NCBI GenBank assembly: GCA_013076295.1
Contig: RQOL01000658.1
Location: 434,001 to 498,000, forward strand
Origin: Sanderia malayensis
Taxonomy: Eukaryota; Cnidaria; Scyphozoa; Semaeostomeae; Pelagiidae
Direction of reading: 5' to 3'
Length of the DNA stretch: 64,000 nt
In this document: positions 11,401-22,503 of the stretch, in pieces
Position numbering within the stretch: position 1 is the stretch's first letter
Layout of the letters: each line of letters starts with the position of its first letter
The notes under the pieces: generated by a model
Database searches by the model: none
Seen by the model: the letters and a program-made list of their open reading frames with translations, nothing else
Told to the model about the DNA's origin: nothing
Translations under genes and position numbers: made by a program

Positions 11401-14400
11401 CTAGGACATGGATCAGCCATTGTCAGATTACTACATCAATTCGTCACATAATACATACTTAACTGGACATCAGTTGAAGGGACTGTCTAGCTGTGAGGCA
11501 TATGTACGTGTATTGCAGCAGGGCAGTAGATGCCTTGAAATCGACTGTTGGGATGGACCAGGTAATATTCCTAATTCCATGTTTTACATCTTACACCGTG
11601 CATTTCATTGTAAACAGTACAGGTTCTGTGGTACATCGACTAATCATACTACATTCTTTTTTGATAGCCCCAGTTTTGCATTGTTTTCAACCTCCCCGTG
11701 TCTCAACTGCATTTGCATTCATTCTCGCTGGTTATTATTAACTGAGCAGGGTATCAGTGCAACCTAATGTTGTTATGAAATGATTTTCAGATGAGCCTAT
11801 GGTAACCCATGGTCTCACACTGACAACCAAAATCAAATTCAGAGACGTCATAACAACTATCAAGGTACCCTAATGAAAGCACCCTCTCTCTCTTTTTTTA
11901 AATTGCCCTATTCAAGGTTTGTTTTGAGACCTTACTATTACATTGCTACATCTACACACAAAAGATCTTTCCATCAAACACCTTGCGTATTGCTAATTGC
12001 ATTTATGATTTGAGGACGACGTTTTATTTTTATAGGAGTATGCCTTCGAAACAAATCCATACCCAATAATATTATCACTTGAAAATCATTGCTCGAAAGA
12101 GCAGCAGGTAACACTCAATAATTCTCAAAGCGATTCATAGTGCCACCTCGTTAGCAAGTATAGTTATTTAACCAAGTGTATTATCAGATTCTAACATGAA
12201 TTGAAATGTTATAACTTTCTCTTCTAGAGGTTAATGGCGAATATGTTTGTGACAGAGTTCAATGAACTATTGGCACTGGAGGATCTTTCAGAAAACAATA
12301 CTTTACCATCTCCAAACAGGCTTTTGAAGAAAATCATCCTAAAGGGACGTCCAAAGACGAGGAAAAAGGTTTGCTATGAGCTGTATTGTGGTGATGTTAT
12401 TATGCATTCACTCACAAACTTCGATCCCTCCTTCGACCCTTCTATAACAACAAATGAATTTGTTCTCATTGCAGGCAAAAATTCTCAAAGTTGAAGGCAA
12501 GAAAGTATGTTGTTTTGAACATTCTTGTTCACAAATCGAGATATATTTTTTGTGTATTTAAACTGCAACAAATCAGCAAAAAGACAACATTTTTACTTGT
12601 AACATTTCTCATTTTCAGACTTCAATAACTTCTTCTGGTGGATTTCGCTCTTGGTCACAGGTGAGTTTTATGATTACTGTCAATAAACCAAGCTACAAAA
12701 CACCCGAAAAGTGCAAAATTCCAAGAAACCTTTGTTTCATCGATCGATTCTCAATTACTTATATTAAAATGCAACATTGCAGGCCCTGTGAGTGTAAAGT
12801 GATTTCTTATTTTTCAGACTTCAGTGCTGTCAAACATTTCTGAGGCATCGGAATCCTCACTCATGCCTAAACTAAGCACGGATACAACAACCAGCCCTTT
12901 TGGTTCCACCTGTGAAGTAAGTCGACCAACTGCTGGCAAAGTTATTAAAGCATCGTGTCGGATATCGGGTGTTTCGTACATAAGCGTCGACTACGTGGGG
13001 GCTTGGGGGCTCGAGCCCCCTCTGGGGAATGCTACAGAGATCTTAGTCCTCCTGAAAAATGTTTCTTGTTGTTTGAAGCAATATGCCCCTGTTGTTTTTT
13101 AAGATCATTTGTAGAAAAATAACTTTTTGGCTGCACGAATATCGAAAATCGGAGAACTAATATTACAGCATCACTATCGATCTCTGGTTTGTTCTGTTTG
13201 TTGGCTAGCTTAGCTTTTGTCTCGTTATCCTCAATTATTTGTCTCTATATGCACGGTTTAGAAAAAATGTGGTGCTTTTTTCAATTTGTAAGTCTTGGCC
13301 TCCCTGGGAAAATCAAAAATCGGCGCCTGGCTATGGTTTCGTATGTAAATAAAAATAATTACAACAAGAGATGTAGATTTGATCATGCATCAGGATGTGC
13401 TAATTAAAATAAACTGCTCTTGTTCGCAGGATACTGTATCACTCAATGCGGACGACCAAGTACGTTAATCATATTATACTGTCTTAAGTATAGAAAATCC
13501 TAGTTGGAAAATAATTTATTTGTCAGACAACACTGCAACTTAAAACTGACATTCGAAGCTCATGCACTTATTAAACAAAGGTTGACTTACATCACTCATA
13601 CATTTTTATTTATAAAAGGGACCAAACCAAAACTGTGGCTCGTCCAAATTAATGGTTTTATGGATAGATTGCCCGATGTGAAATACCTCGTAGGAACCTA
13701 ACCATGTAAATTATTATTCGATTATCTTGCAGATTCAGGTGCCACTGGCTGCTTCGATGGGACGTCTCATCGTCTACTGCAGAGCTATTCCGTTTAAGAA
13801 AAACGAATTTAATGAAAACTGTTGCGAGATGCATTCACTCAGTGAGAATCTGTTTACAGAACTGCTTGAGAGAAACCCTAAAGGTAAAAATCTCTCAAAC
13901 CTTGGCCTTCATGATTCAAAAATTGCCTATACTTGTTTGAAAGATTTCCGAGTTTATAAATAAAGCAACTAAATAAACGCATAAATTCTTCAGTCGCTAA
14001 AAGAGTTGTCCTTCTCGTGTTTATAATTGTTAAATATGTTCACTGATTTTGCCAACAGATTTAACGTACATGTCCAGAAACAAACTGCTACGGACTTACC
14101 CAAAAGGTTCTCGTGTTGAGTCGTCCAATTTCAATCCAATGCCAATGTGGAAATTTGGTATTCAAATGGCATCAGTGAATTTCCAAAAGCCAGGTATTTG
14201 ACTGCAATTTGTTGGAAGCAAGAAAATCACATTACTATACGCGATTTCAATATATATATATATAGAATATATGATATATTTCTCATTAGATTTTGGGATG
14301 CATATTAACCAAGGTTTTTTTCGAAATAATGGTGGTTGCGGATATGTTTTGAAACCATCGTCGTTACGAAGAACTAGTACGTAAATATTTTTGATATTCT

Positions 14401-16204
14401 TGTACAATAATGAACAAATTACAACAGAAAGAAAACATGAACTGTCAGTAGACAGGAAAAACACATCCTATTTTTCTTTCATATCTAAGGGACAATGGAT
14501 TTATTAAAAATAATGGAAAAATCGAAATCATCGAAAATGCTGATTGTTAACATCAAGGTAACTGGAAATCATATCAGTTTTCAATTCTAAATATACAAAA
14601 TAATTTATAGGGGATTTTCAAAAGTTGAATTTATTTGCTGAAAATGAATAATTTTGATTTTGAAGGTTCATTCTGGACAATTTGTTGACACGCATCTCAT
14701 TGGTGATTCCCCATTGGCATTAGAAATTGAAGCAGTTGGATCAGGAGCGAAAAATAACAGCATTCTCACAGAAGTATGCATTGCAATACAACAAAAAAGC
14801 ATCAAGTTTTTTGTCGCAGGTTATATGGAACAAATAGTTAATTGAAAACTCCTGACATTTTTAGGCTGTTCCAAACCATTGCAATCCAAAATGGAAGGAC
14901 GCACAATGTAATTTCGCGATTTCACAACCAGAATTGGTGAGTGAGAAGCATTTAATTTCATATGCAGTTTGTTTGAAAATGTCTTTTAGCCCGGTGTATT
15001 TCCCTACACATAGTATTTCAAGGTTATTTAGACACAAACGTGGAATATATTGGAAATAAACATACCATGAGCTCCTTGAAATGAATATTCCATAAATATT
15101 TCATCCGTATTTCAACTCAAATATTTCATTCCATAAATACGCATAAATGCTTGTGAAAATTGTGAAATTGAACACGACGAGACTGCAGAAGTTAAATCTT
15201 TGAATCATGTTGCTTTGAGTTTGTAAATATAGTCATATTCTTTATTTTAAAATGCAACACATCTCCGTCTTAGCTGTTTCATTTAATAACACGCCAAGGT
15301 TTTTCACTGACAGCACTTTCTTTTCACTCAGTATTTTGACCCACAGACAAGCGAGCGTGCTTTGACCGCGTGACACATTCCGTCCAATCAGGACACCGTA
15401 TTCAAAGCCTCTAGGGCTTAACTTCTTCAAGCATATTATGCTTCAATGGTTTCACACTTTTCTCTACCCCTGCCAAATTATTGTTTTGCAAATGTTGGCA
15501 ATTATTTTATACCGAATAACTTCTTTCATCCACAGTGCGTTATCTACTTCAAGTTATTCAGTGTGAATCGCACCTCAAAAATTGTCCTACAAAATGTCAT
15601 TCCTGTTTGTAGCATCAAGCAAGGTAAGTTATTGATGTTCACTCCTAATTCACGGACCAAATAGAAATTGATGATTTATTAAAATAATACTGATCTATGG
15701 GAATTTTCGGCCGTGAACCAAATTCAATTTCATTTCATTTGAAGTTGAATTTCGTTTGGAGTATTTGTGTTATCATTTTGATTATTAAAATAAGATTATT
15801 TTTAAAATGAAACGAAATTAAAAACAAAAACAAAAACAAAGCATATGATGACATGATAACATAAAATTCCTCATGGCAGTCCCAGGCCACAATTATGGCC
15901 CGCGCAGTAATTTGTTATCGTGAATTAGAAGTTATATGCTCAAATTTTGGTTCCTAGAAAGCTATTGAAATATAAATAGTTTCATAATTAACGAAGTTCT
16001 ACAGAAATTCTCGTAATTAACTAATTGCCGTACTTCTCTACAGGACTTCGTTATATTCCATTGAAAACATTGACGGGTGTAGCATTAAATCAAAATGGAT
16101 TGTTTGTCTCGATTGGCATTGAGAGCTGCCAGGATCACAGAAATCTCCACGAAAGTCCAACAAAGGACCGTTCAAAGGCCAAAAAACGACAAGCAACATA
16201 TTAA
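5406..16204 (+). CDS. Phosphoinositide-specific phospholipase C (delta-like) with two PH domains
   Basis: Hydrolyses PIP2 to IP3 and diacylglycerol at the plasma membrane. Thirty phase-consistent exons give 996 aa: 5406-5639, 5836-5998, 6214-6284, 6372-6417, 6532-6638, 6736-6788, 6886-7016, 7121-7194, 7501-7577, 7775-7898, 10541-10639, 10722-10814, 10903-11048, 11146-11203, 11405-11561, 11791-11864, 12036-12107, 12228-12368, 12475-12504, 12619-12660, 12818-12916, 13430-13459, 13733-13883, 14059-14193, 14290-14376, 14490-14557, 14666-14773, 14865-14936, 15536-15623 and 16044-16204. Domains: extra PH (about 36-135, SGYLWKK to EWVHAIQEG), PLC-type PH (about 165-295), EF-hand-like helices (about 320-480), X box (about 492-640), serine-rich linker, Y box (708-860) and C2 (about 885-975). 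Catalytic residues are kept: H507-N508 (SSHNTYL), E537, D539 (LEIDCWDG), H551, E585. There is no SH2/SH3 insert, so it is not PLC-gamma. The C-terminus is lysine-rich. The first ATG in frame is at 5406. Confidence 0.88.
8148..10480 (+). mobile_element. 5'-truncated non-LTR retrotransposon (CR1/L2/Jockey-like LINE) in phospholipase intron
   Basis: The element fills most of the intron between the exons at 7775-7898 and 10541-10639, in sense orientation. Only the end of the endonuclease domain remains ([14 protein letters not shown], from about 8165); the reverse transcriptase and C-terminal part follow without a stop. The 3' end carries a short tandem tail of GTAATT units (about 10449-10475), typical of CR1/L2-type LINEs. 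A pyrimidine-rich tract (about 7903-8110) and a duplicated GGGCCAGTGTTGA lie at the 5' junction, so the left border is uncertain. The open frame suggests a fairly recent insertion. Confidence 0.85.
8196..10424 (+). CDS. LINE endonuclease remnant plus reverse transcriptase ORF
   Basis: The open frame is 742 codons from the first ATG, but the coding frame continues upstream to about 8165, so this ATG is internal to the original protein. Visible reverse-transcriptase motifs in order: [57 protein letters not shown], catalytic FADDTKLY, and the thumb region [12 protein letters not shown]. The C-terminal part ([23 protein letters not shown]) is the conserved tail of CR1/Jockey-type proteins. It is probably not translated from its present place, being inside an intron. 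Confidence 0.88.
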   Translation: MIDDLRSTEPLGKSDHVGLLFQYVCYSGINVNDTQRERYNYWKGDYVSIRNMLSEVTWENEMGDMNVDESWSFFRDKVITAIKDYVPLSVPKKPNAKPPYWNKSLTRHVRKKYNLFKRWERTGRESHYKEYAKQRNMTSKVLRKNERLYERSLAKEFKEKPKHFYGYVRNKMKTKANVPQLQRSDGSMTESDQQKADVLNEFFQSVFVEENTSKLPDFDIRTDNIIEDVEFTVEDVKKKLDQLKEDKAAAPDCIPPKVLKELRNVLALPLYLIFRKSLDESYLPSEWKTANITSIFKKGSKKSPGNYRPISLTSVACKIMESIIRDAAVEHSNKDDLFCSEQHGFTKGRSCLTNLLETLEKWTQAIDKGLSVDAIYLDYRKAFDTVPHERLLKKLYSYGLRERVLNWIGNFLKGRKQQVVINGAKSEWADVKSGVPQGSVLGPLLFLYYVNDIPETVVSTISMFADDTKLYRIMSNDNDATVLQNDLHKLCNWSKDWLLSFNAEKCKHMHVGKTVDNQVNYTMTNNGERTQIERSKCEKDVGVWISDDLKPSTQCSKAAAKASSSLGFIKRAFKHIDKDSFVILYNSYVRPHMEYCVQAWSPYYVKDIDCLEKIQRRATKLVKHIRKWTYEQRLSYLGLYSLKCRRERGDLIETFKILNDFEGINSGQFFKLSTEARTRGNSFKLYKTHAKRLVRNNFFSQRVINAWNNLPNEVVRAKSVNEFKANIDKHWNKTGYGYQIGL
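12979..13335. mobile_element. hAT-like MITE (357 bp) in phospholipase intron
   Basis: The segment is flanked by an identical 8-bp duplication GTTTCGTA (12971-12978 and 13336-13343). Its ends (CATAAGCG... and ...CGCCTGGCTATG) are only weakly inverted. Inside are the G-run palindrome GGGGGCTCGAGCCCCC and an A+T-rich core with no coding capacity. An 8-bp target duplication fits the hAT superfamily. It lies between the exons ending at 12916 and starting at 13430. Confidence 0.55.
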
Positions 16205-16572
16205 TAATTAATTTATTGTGTTTTATCATTCAATATTTTCTATCATCGCTATTACACTAATTATATTTATTTAATACCTCAATTGCATGATACGATAACT
16301 AAAAAGAAATATCATTTAGTCATAATAACCGTGTGCTAATGAGTTTATTTTTACGATTTTTCAAAATTGATGTTTGTACTGAGAGTAGGATCAATTAATA
16401 ACTAGTCGATTAATAATGTAAGAAATCGAAGTTGCACTTTTGAGATGAATTGCGTGAAAACAAGTCAAAATACTAATCATAATACAATTTATTGCACATA
16501 CCTGGATTTGCGACAAGACCAGTGTAACAATTTTCTGACGTCTTTCTTGTCCATTCTTCTCCTCTCCTCAGC

Positions 16573-19500
16573 TCACTGAATATCGATATGAAGCCTCAAA
16601 TCATGTTGGTAGTCAATGAAGACTGCTTCACTTTCAAGGCTTTTCAATGCGTCTCTACACAGGCGTAAACTCGACTCGTCAGCTGGTATTGCAAATTGAA
16701 TCATATTGCAGTAATCACTTGGCCCCGGAACAACACTGACACCATACGATACCAATTTTCGTAAGCACGTACCAAGTTTTGCTTCCAGCAGAGTGCCACC
16801 ACGCCACGCCAATTCACTGACATGAGATTCAACTGCAACTTTCACAAGCTTGTGGCCATGTGGTGGAAACTTCACAAACGCAAAAATCTTCTCGACAGGT
16901 TCAGATTTATTGAGCAATGTCACCGCATTCTTGAATACCTCAGTCGTTCTTATCAGCATATCTTCCGGAACAAACTCTTTGCAGATCTTCTTCCAGTGTG
17001 CGATATCAATAGTCGATAGGTATTGCAGACTATCTTGGAAATAAACGTCTAAACTCTTAGTTGTTGCATCAAATTTGCCAAACATTTCAGCCAGTGCTCT
17101 GACAATATGAAATGTTCTTACGCAATGAAATCCATTGCCTTTTGCGTGCTTTGTCTTCAGCAACAACACAACTGCATCTACCAATCTTCCAAAATTTTCC
17201 ACGCTTATCTTCCCGTCAATGCAGTGTTGTACTTGCCGCAAGAACAAAACCCCTTCGAGAGACGATTTCAATTTGCTACATCCATTTCTATACAATGTCT
17301 CCGGGCTGTCGAGATCTTTGCTGCGAATATCCTCCAAACAAGGAGCAAAGACTATGTCAAAATCTACAGGCGAAGTATGCATGAAATGAAGACGAACTTT
17401 CAGCCTGGGGCATCTGATTCTCGTTGCAGAATGCAAGTGTTTTATGCCACGTTTTGACAGCTCAGTTTCCAATTTGACAATGCACTCATCTTGACTGAGC
17501 TTGGCTGATGCCAGCAAGCATAAATCGACGTCCCCAACACGTTTCAAAGGAAACGAACCAAAAGGAATAGCAAATCTGCGGCCAACATCCATATCCACGT
17601 CTAAACACGAGCTCCACGCATTGACTAAAAATTCGATGCCTTCTTTTGCAGCGGCATTGAAACTCTCAAACCTGCAAGAGCCAAAAGCGTCCGTAATAGT
17701 AGATACGTCTTTCAATGTAGCAGCGAGTGCGCGAGAATAATCATTGCCCACGTCGAATATCTCAAATTTTATATTTCCAAAGCTTTTTCTCAAGCGTCGA
17801 AATGCGTCGATGTTATCCGGGCGGTCGTCCCAAATCTTCACGTGATCTACATTCGGGTAGGCCTTGAGGAGATCCTTGACAAGGCCGGTTTTGAAATTCG
17901 GTGACCTATTCGTTTTATAGCTGTCATCTTCTGTCATGGGCTTGAGAAACTTCTTTTGTGGATGTATTCCGTGCTGTTGCAAGACTTCTTCAATTCCATC
18001 TTTTACACACTGCCGCCTCGCGGTAAGTAGCACGGTCAGCGACCCTGCTCTTTCGATGTGCTCCTTGAACTGCACAAAAGCCGGACCAGGATATGAGCGC
18101 AATGGAAACTGCAGAGATTCTGGCCGTCCAAACCAGCCCTTGTGAGGCCAAGTAACTCCTGGAAGTCATAAAATAGCAAGAGATAATGAAAGGAAACAAC
18201 CAGAAGTTAAACGTACGTAAAAAGAGAAGAAAAAGATTTTAGAAGAACAAAAACAACACAGATTCATAGTTAGTTATGAAAGTGGTTGTAAAAGAGCTCA
18301 CTGCATAATGAATTAAGTAAATCAGTAAAAACGCAATGATGAGAGCATGCAAAGCACACAATAGAACGACGTAGAGGCTATTTACCGGTTAATTCCTTAT
18401 ATTGTCGTCTACCCAACGATTGCTCAGGTACATGAAACAATGTGCCATCGAAATCAAAGATGAACAGCGACGTGATGTGTTCTGTCGGGCCAATATAAAT
18501 CTCTGCATTCTGCGATTTGCAAGATTTTCCAGCATGTCCGCTTACATTGTCAGTGTCAATTAGCTTATCCAATTCACACAGGACATGATTAAAAACATCC
18601 ACATCTGTGATAGTACAACTGGTCTTTTCAGTTACAGCCACTTGAACACCAATTAACCCAGTCAAAACCAGATCTTCAACAGGTCGTGTCCACTGCTTGA
18701 CGTTCGCCAAGACGTTCTTCGCGTGTTTAGGTGACGCTTTCTTTGAATGCGAGATTGTCATGTGAGGTACTTCAGTGCCACACAGTGGCTCTCCCATCTC
18801 TGTAACGGCCACTGCCTGCATGACGTCATTGCAAACGTGTCCAACTACCGACAACGACACTCTCTTGCCCACAGGGATATGAGGGAGCTGTTCTGACATG
18901 GGCTTGTATGTCAGTGTCATGTGACTGGCTGTAACTTTCGGGTGAGCTGATGGAAATGTGTCAAGAAGCCTTGCTTTGGATGCCTCATCAAGGAAAACAG
19001 CTGAGAACAGAATGCCTTTAGGATGAACAACAACAGATTCACGTTTCACTGCATCGTCTATTAGTCCAATTAACGAGTAATTTGCCTCACCATTTTGATG
19101 TAGGCATGGGTAAATGATAACCGAGTCTTTATCTTCCTCCCATCTTTGCCACATTCTCGTCATTGCATGTTTACTGACGTTGTGTCGGCCTCTTTTGATG
19201 TAACCTTGCAGGGTCTCTTCATCCTTGCAAGCGATTTCCAACAGTCGTATTCTATAACCGCACAGCTTAGCAATTCTCTTGTATATCTGATACTCCCAGG
19301 TTTGAGAATTAGTGTTATCAATAACGATCAGACGAGCATTAGTGACAATGGCGCTCACAAATTTCCTATGGCAATGAGAATGTGCTGACATTACGTCACT
19401 GGCATTAAAGCTGTATCCTGATTGGCTATCTGCGAAGTATTCATCGGCACCGCATACGACAACATTTTTGCGTGGATCAGCCTCGTTCTCAGCGTCAGCC

Positions 19501-22196
19501 TGCCTCGCCTCTATGCTGTTCTTTATAAGATATGACTTTCCACTGCCAGGAAGACCTCGCATGATTAAGACATCACGTCTGTTGCTTTCGTCTTGTTGTA
19601 TTTGTCTGGCTCGTTCGGCAAGTATGTTCTCAAAATTGCAAATAGCCTTCTCGAATTCTTCTGGATCTTCAGTTGTCATCAAAGCTAAATAAAACAAAAG
19701 TTGAGTGGAATACAATGCAAACTACGATAGAGATCTCATGTTATTCGTGACATATTCATATTCATATCCTTGGGTCTATGAAATGAAATGATAGTATAAT
19801 GAGTTCCATACACGACAGAACTCTCGCCAGCATGAAATTGCTTCATGCTTTGCAATATATATTCTCGATCTGGAAAACTTATGATATTACAAAAAATTTT
19901 TCTATTAGAAATACCAGGAGGGAAGCGAATTGCATGAAGAAACTTTAAAATGTAGACGACGACCAACAAAAGAAACATGATGATAAATTGCGAGAAATTT
20001 CAATGAAAAACCCAGTTGACACATCCAAATGTCAAATTTGGATGTGTGTGTCAGCTGGCTTTGGATGTGTCAACAGGGTTTTTCATTGAAATTTCTCGCA
20101 ATTTATCATCATGTCTCTTTTGTTAAACAAATTGTTAAATGAAAAAATCTCTGATACCTTCAACAATCATATCCCCTTCTTCTTCGGATAAAATGCCCCT
20201 TTTCAGCAGCTCATTTGCGTACTGTGACACTGCATTACCAATCTCTTGTGATACGTACAGAAGTGAGTTACTCGCCGTTGCCAATTTGACATAAAACCCG
20301 GAATCGTCTCTTTGTTTGTCGGTTGAGCAGAGGAATACCTCATCGACTGCTTGATAGCCAAAATGCTCCTCCCTATACGGCGCGTAATACGTTGGGTTGA
20401 TCTCGGACGTGTTCAGTGCTTTACACATCGGTCTGGATAACTTCGTGATGGTTACATGAGGGCAGTATGGTTGCTTGCTTCCACAGGTGTTCAGCCCGAC
20501 AACCTCGAGTTTGATCATAAGCAGATTCACCAATTTATCCAGCGCGTCGTCTTTCTTCACTTCAACGTGCAGCACGCGACCGTGAAAGTTGCCGAGCTTT
20601 CCTAGCAGCAATGCGTGAGAACGAGGCAGCATGCAAGGGAGGCTCGGCTGGATTTCTTCTCGCATCACTTTAATTGCTTTCGCCTTTTCTTCGTCGTTGT
20701 TTAGTCGTAACATGCACAGAGTTACGTGGAGCTCGTCAGGCTTAAGGCAGGCATCTTTCAAGATATCCTCATATGCCACAATGTCTGCTTGTATCTATAA
20801 AATATGGTGCAAGTTAACTATGTATGATATCAAATATGCCAACTGAAGAACAAACTGGGTCTGAGAATATGAATATTTTGTAATCACTAAACAGTCAATA
20901 TACAGATCTCATAATACCTTTGCAATCTTGTTCTTTATTTCATTGGTTTTGATTCTGAAGCAAAAAAAGAAGTTTGGTCGGTTCTTTTCGTTGCTGCATC
21001 TCTTCATTGATCTACCTTCTTCATCATGTTGGCAATCTTCTTCATAGTCTTCTAAATCCCCAGCTTCCATTCCAAATGCACTAGCATGTATATCATTCCT
21101 ATTACTGTTCACATTGTTTGACTTGCTCGGCCTGGCACTTGTGTCATAATTTTCAATTATGTCCAATATTCTTTCCGAGTCTCCAGTTGATCCAAAAACT
21201 TTATCAACTCTGGTTCTCTTGTCCCAAACAACAACATCTTTATACTTGAAATATTGGATGCGATGCTTAGGGATGGCAAGTGTTGAATAATCAACAGATG
21301 CAATATCTTCCCAACTGAAACTGGAAAATGACTTCTCTACAATGCCAACAAATCTATCGAGGTATCCAACTATAAAATCGTCAGCTGGGCAGCTTTCATC
21401 CCACATAATCCTGTTAATCACATCGATAGCTGTTTTCATTGAAGGCTTTTTTTTGTCACTCCTTTTCTCTTGACTATCTCTTTTGTCACTTTCAAATTTC
21501 CTGTTGTCTTTATCTTTTTCTTGACAAGCATGTTTGCCTTTCATTGGGCCTGATGGTTCAGTGCTGTGGGTCAATGTGCCAGCTTCTTTCATGTGCCCCA
21601 ACATTTCAGACTTTGTGTCAATTGGGTGCCTGAAATTGCAGCTTTCGCCAAACCTGCACTGCTTTTGAAGGAAAAATTTGCACACTGGAGTCTCTTGAGA
21701 GCTGTCTTGATTTGAACATGGCATACCTTCTTTGTTTTCCTCCATCCATTGCTTGGCAGTTTCGATTGCCTCAAATAAATAGCCAGGTTCAATCTTTGAT
21801 GTCAAAGATTCCCCCAACAATGTCTCTAAAGATTTTGCATCACATAGGACACCAATCACTCTCACCGTTGGCTTAAGAATAGCTGAATCATCTAAAGAAA
21901 ATAGAAACACACTGCATTTCAATTCAAGGGAGGTTGTTGATTTAAAAAGAGTTGGTTTTTTTTTAAAAATCTTCGAAAATACGACAGGGCAAGTAGTCAA
22001 GAGTGTACGAGACAAAAGGAGAAAAGCTAAAGTAATTTTAAGTATTTTGCTACCTACCTTGAGCTTCAAATTGGAACTGCAATACGTTCGACTTGTCAAG
22101 AGAGTATTCCACAGTGTAGCATTTTGGAGTTTCTGTTCCCAAAGATACTTTTATATCTTCTCCGTAAATGGCTTCAAGAGCTTCGAATTCCTCCAT
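16573..22196 (-). CDS. Swiss-Army-Knife-type RNA repair multienzyme (LENG9-related N-terminus)
   Basis: Five phase-consistent exons (22058-22196, 20918-21891, 20158-20794, 18386-19684, 16573-18158) encode 1544 aa. Domains in order: RWD (about 1-105, MEEFEALEAIYGEDIKV); CCCH zinc finger (117-136, C-x7-C-x5-C-x3-H); lysine-rich linker; MJ1316/DUF504 RNA-end-recognition domain (about 199-283); AKAP7/LigT-like 2H phosphoesterase (HVTL at 394, HVTI at 484); P-loop polynucleotide kinase (GLPGSGKS 627-634, then VIDNTN); second 2H domain (HMTL at 838, HMTI at 891); HAD phosphatase (DFDGT 994-998, LLTAR 1060, WDDRPDN 1126); Pol-beta nucleotidyltransferase (GS 1217-1218, D1226 and D1228, third acidic residue near 1282); unassigned C-terminal region. 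These activities are the ones needed to heal broken RNA ends: opening 2',3'-cyclic ends, 5' phosphorylation, phosphate removal and nucleotide addition. Vertebrate LENG9 carries only the CCCH-MJ1316-2H part. All key residues are present. Substrate is unknown; tRNA is a guess. Confidence 0.88.
19965..20124. repeat. Foldback (long inverted repeat) in RNA-repair gene intron
   Basis: Left arm 19965-20028 and right arm 20061-20124 are reverse complements over 64 bp with about two mismatches, around a 32-bp centre that is itself partly palindromic (CATCCAAATGTCAAATTTGGATG). It lies in the intron 19685-20157, ending 33 bp from the donor of exon 3. No target duplication was found. In RNA it would form a hairpin of more than 64 bp. 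It may be a MITE or a local inverted duplication. Confidence 0.8.
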
Positions 22197-22503
22197 CTCT
22201 ACGTGATTTCCTTACCCAGCTTCAAGAAAATAAGTGGAAAATCGATTAGAACGCCGGGTTTTGTGCAGGGAGACGGCAATGTGGTGAAGTGACATCCTTG
22301 TGGTGCAATTTTTCATTCTCCAAAATGTAATTTCCAAATCCAATCCAATGACGTTTTTGATTTGATGGTGAAAGAAAGCACACGAATTCAAAACGAGGCC
22401 AATAAATGTATTAAGTTTTTTAAGTTAATTGAACTGAATGCAAAAATGTTCCGGGCCTAAATTTTGTTACTTTGCTCAAAGACTTGGCTTTGTTCAAGTA
22501 AAA
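22197..22503. promoter_or_regulatory. Bidirectional promoter region RNA-repair gene/GID4
   Basis: The two divergent start codons lie only about 307 bp apart. The stretch contains two adjacent CCAAT boxes (CCAATCCAATGACG, about 22339-22352) followed by a TGACG CRE half-site. No coding potential is visible. Shared use is inferred from spacing. Confidence 0.45.

Noticed and set aside
16573..22196. Two or three separate genes (LENG9-like, kinase, HAD-nucleotidyltransferase)
   Set aside because: All splice phases join in one frame and there is no in-frame stop or promoter-sized gap between the parts.
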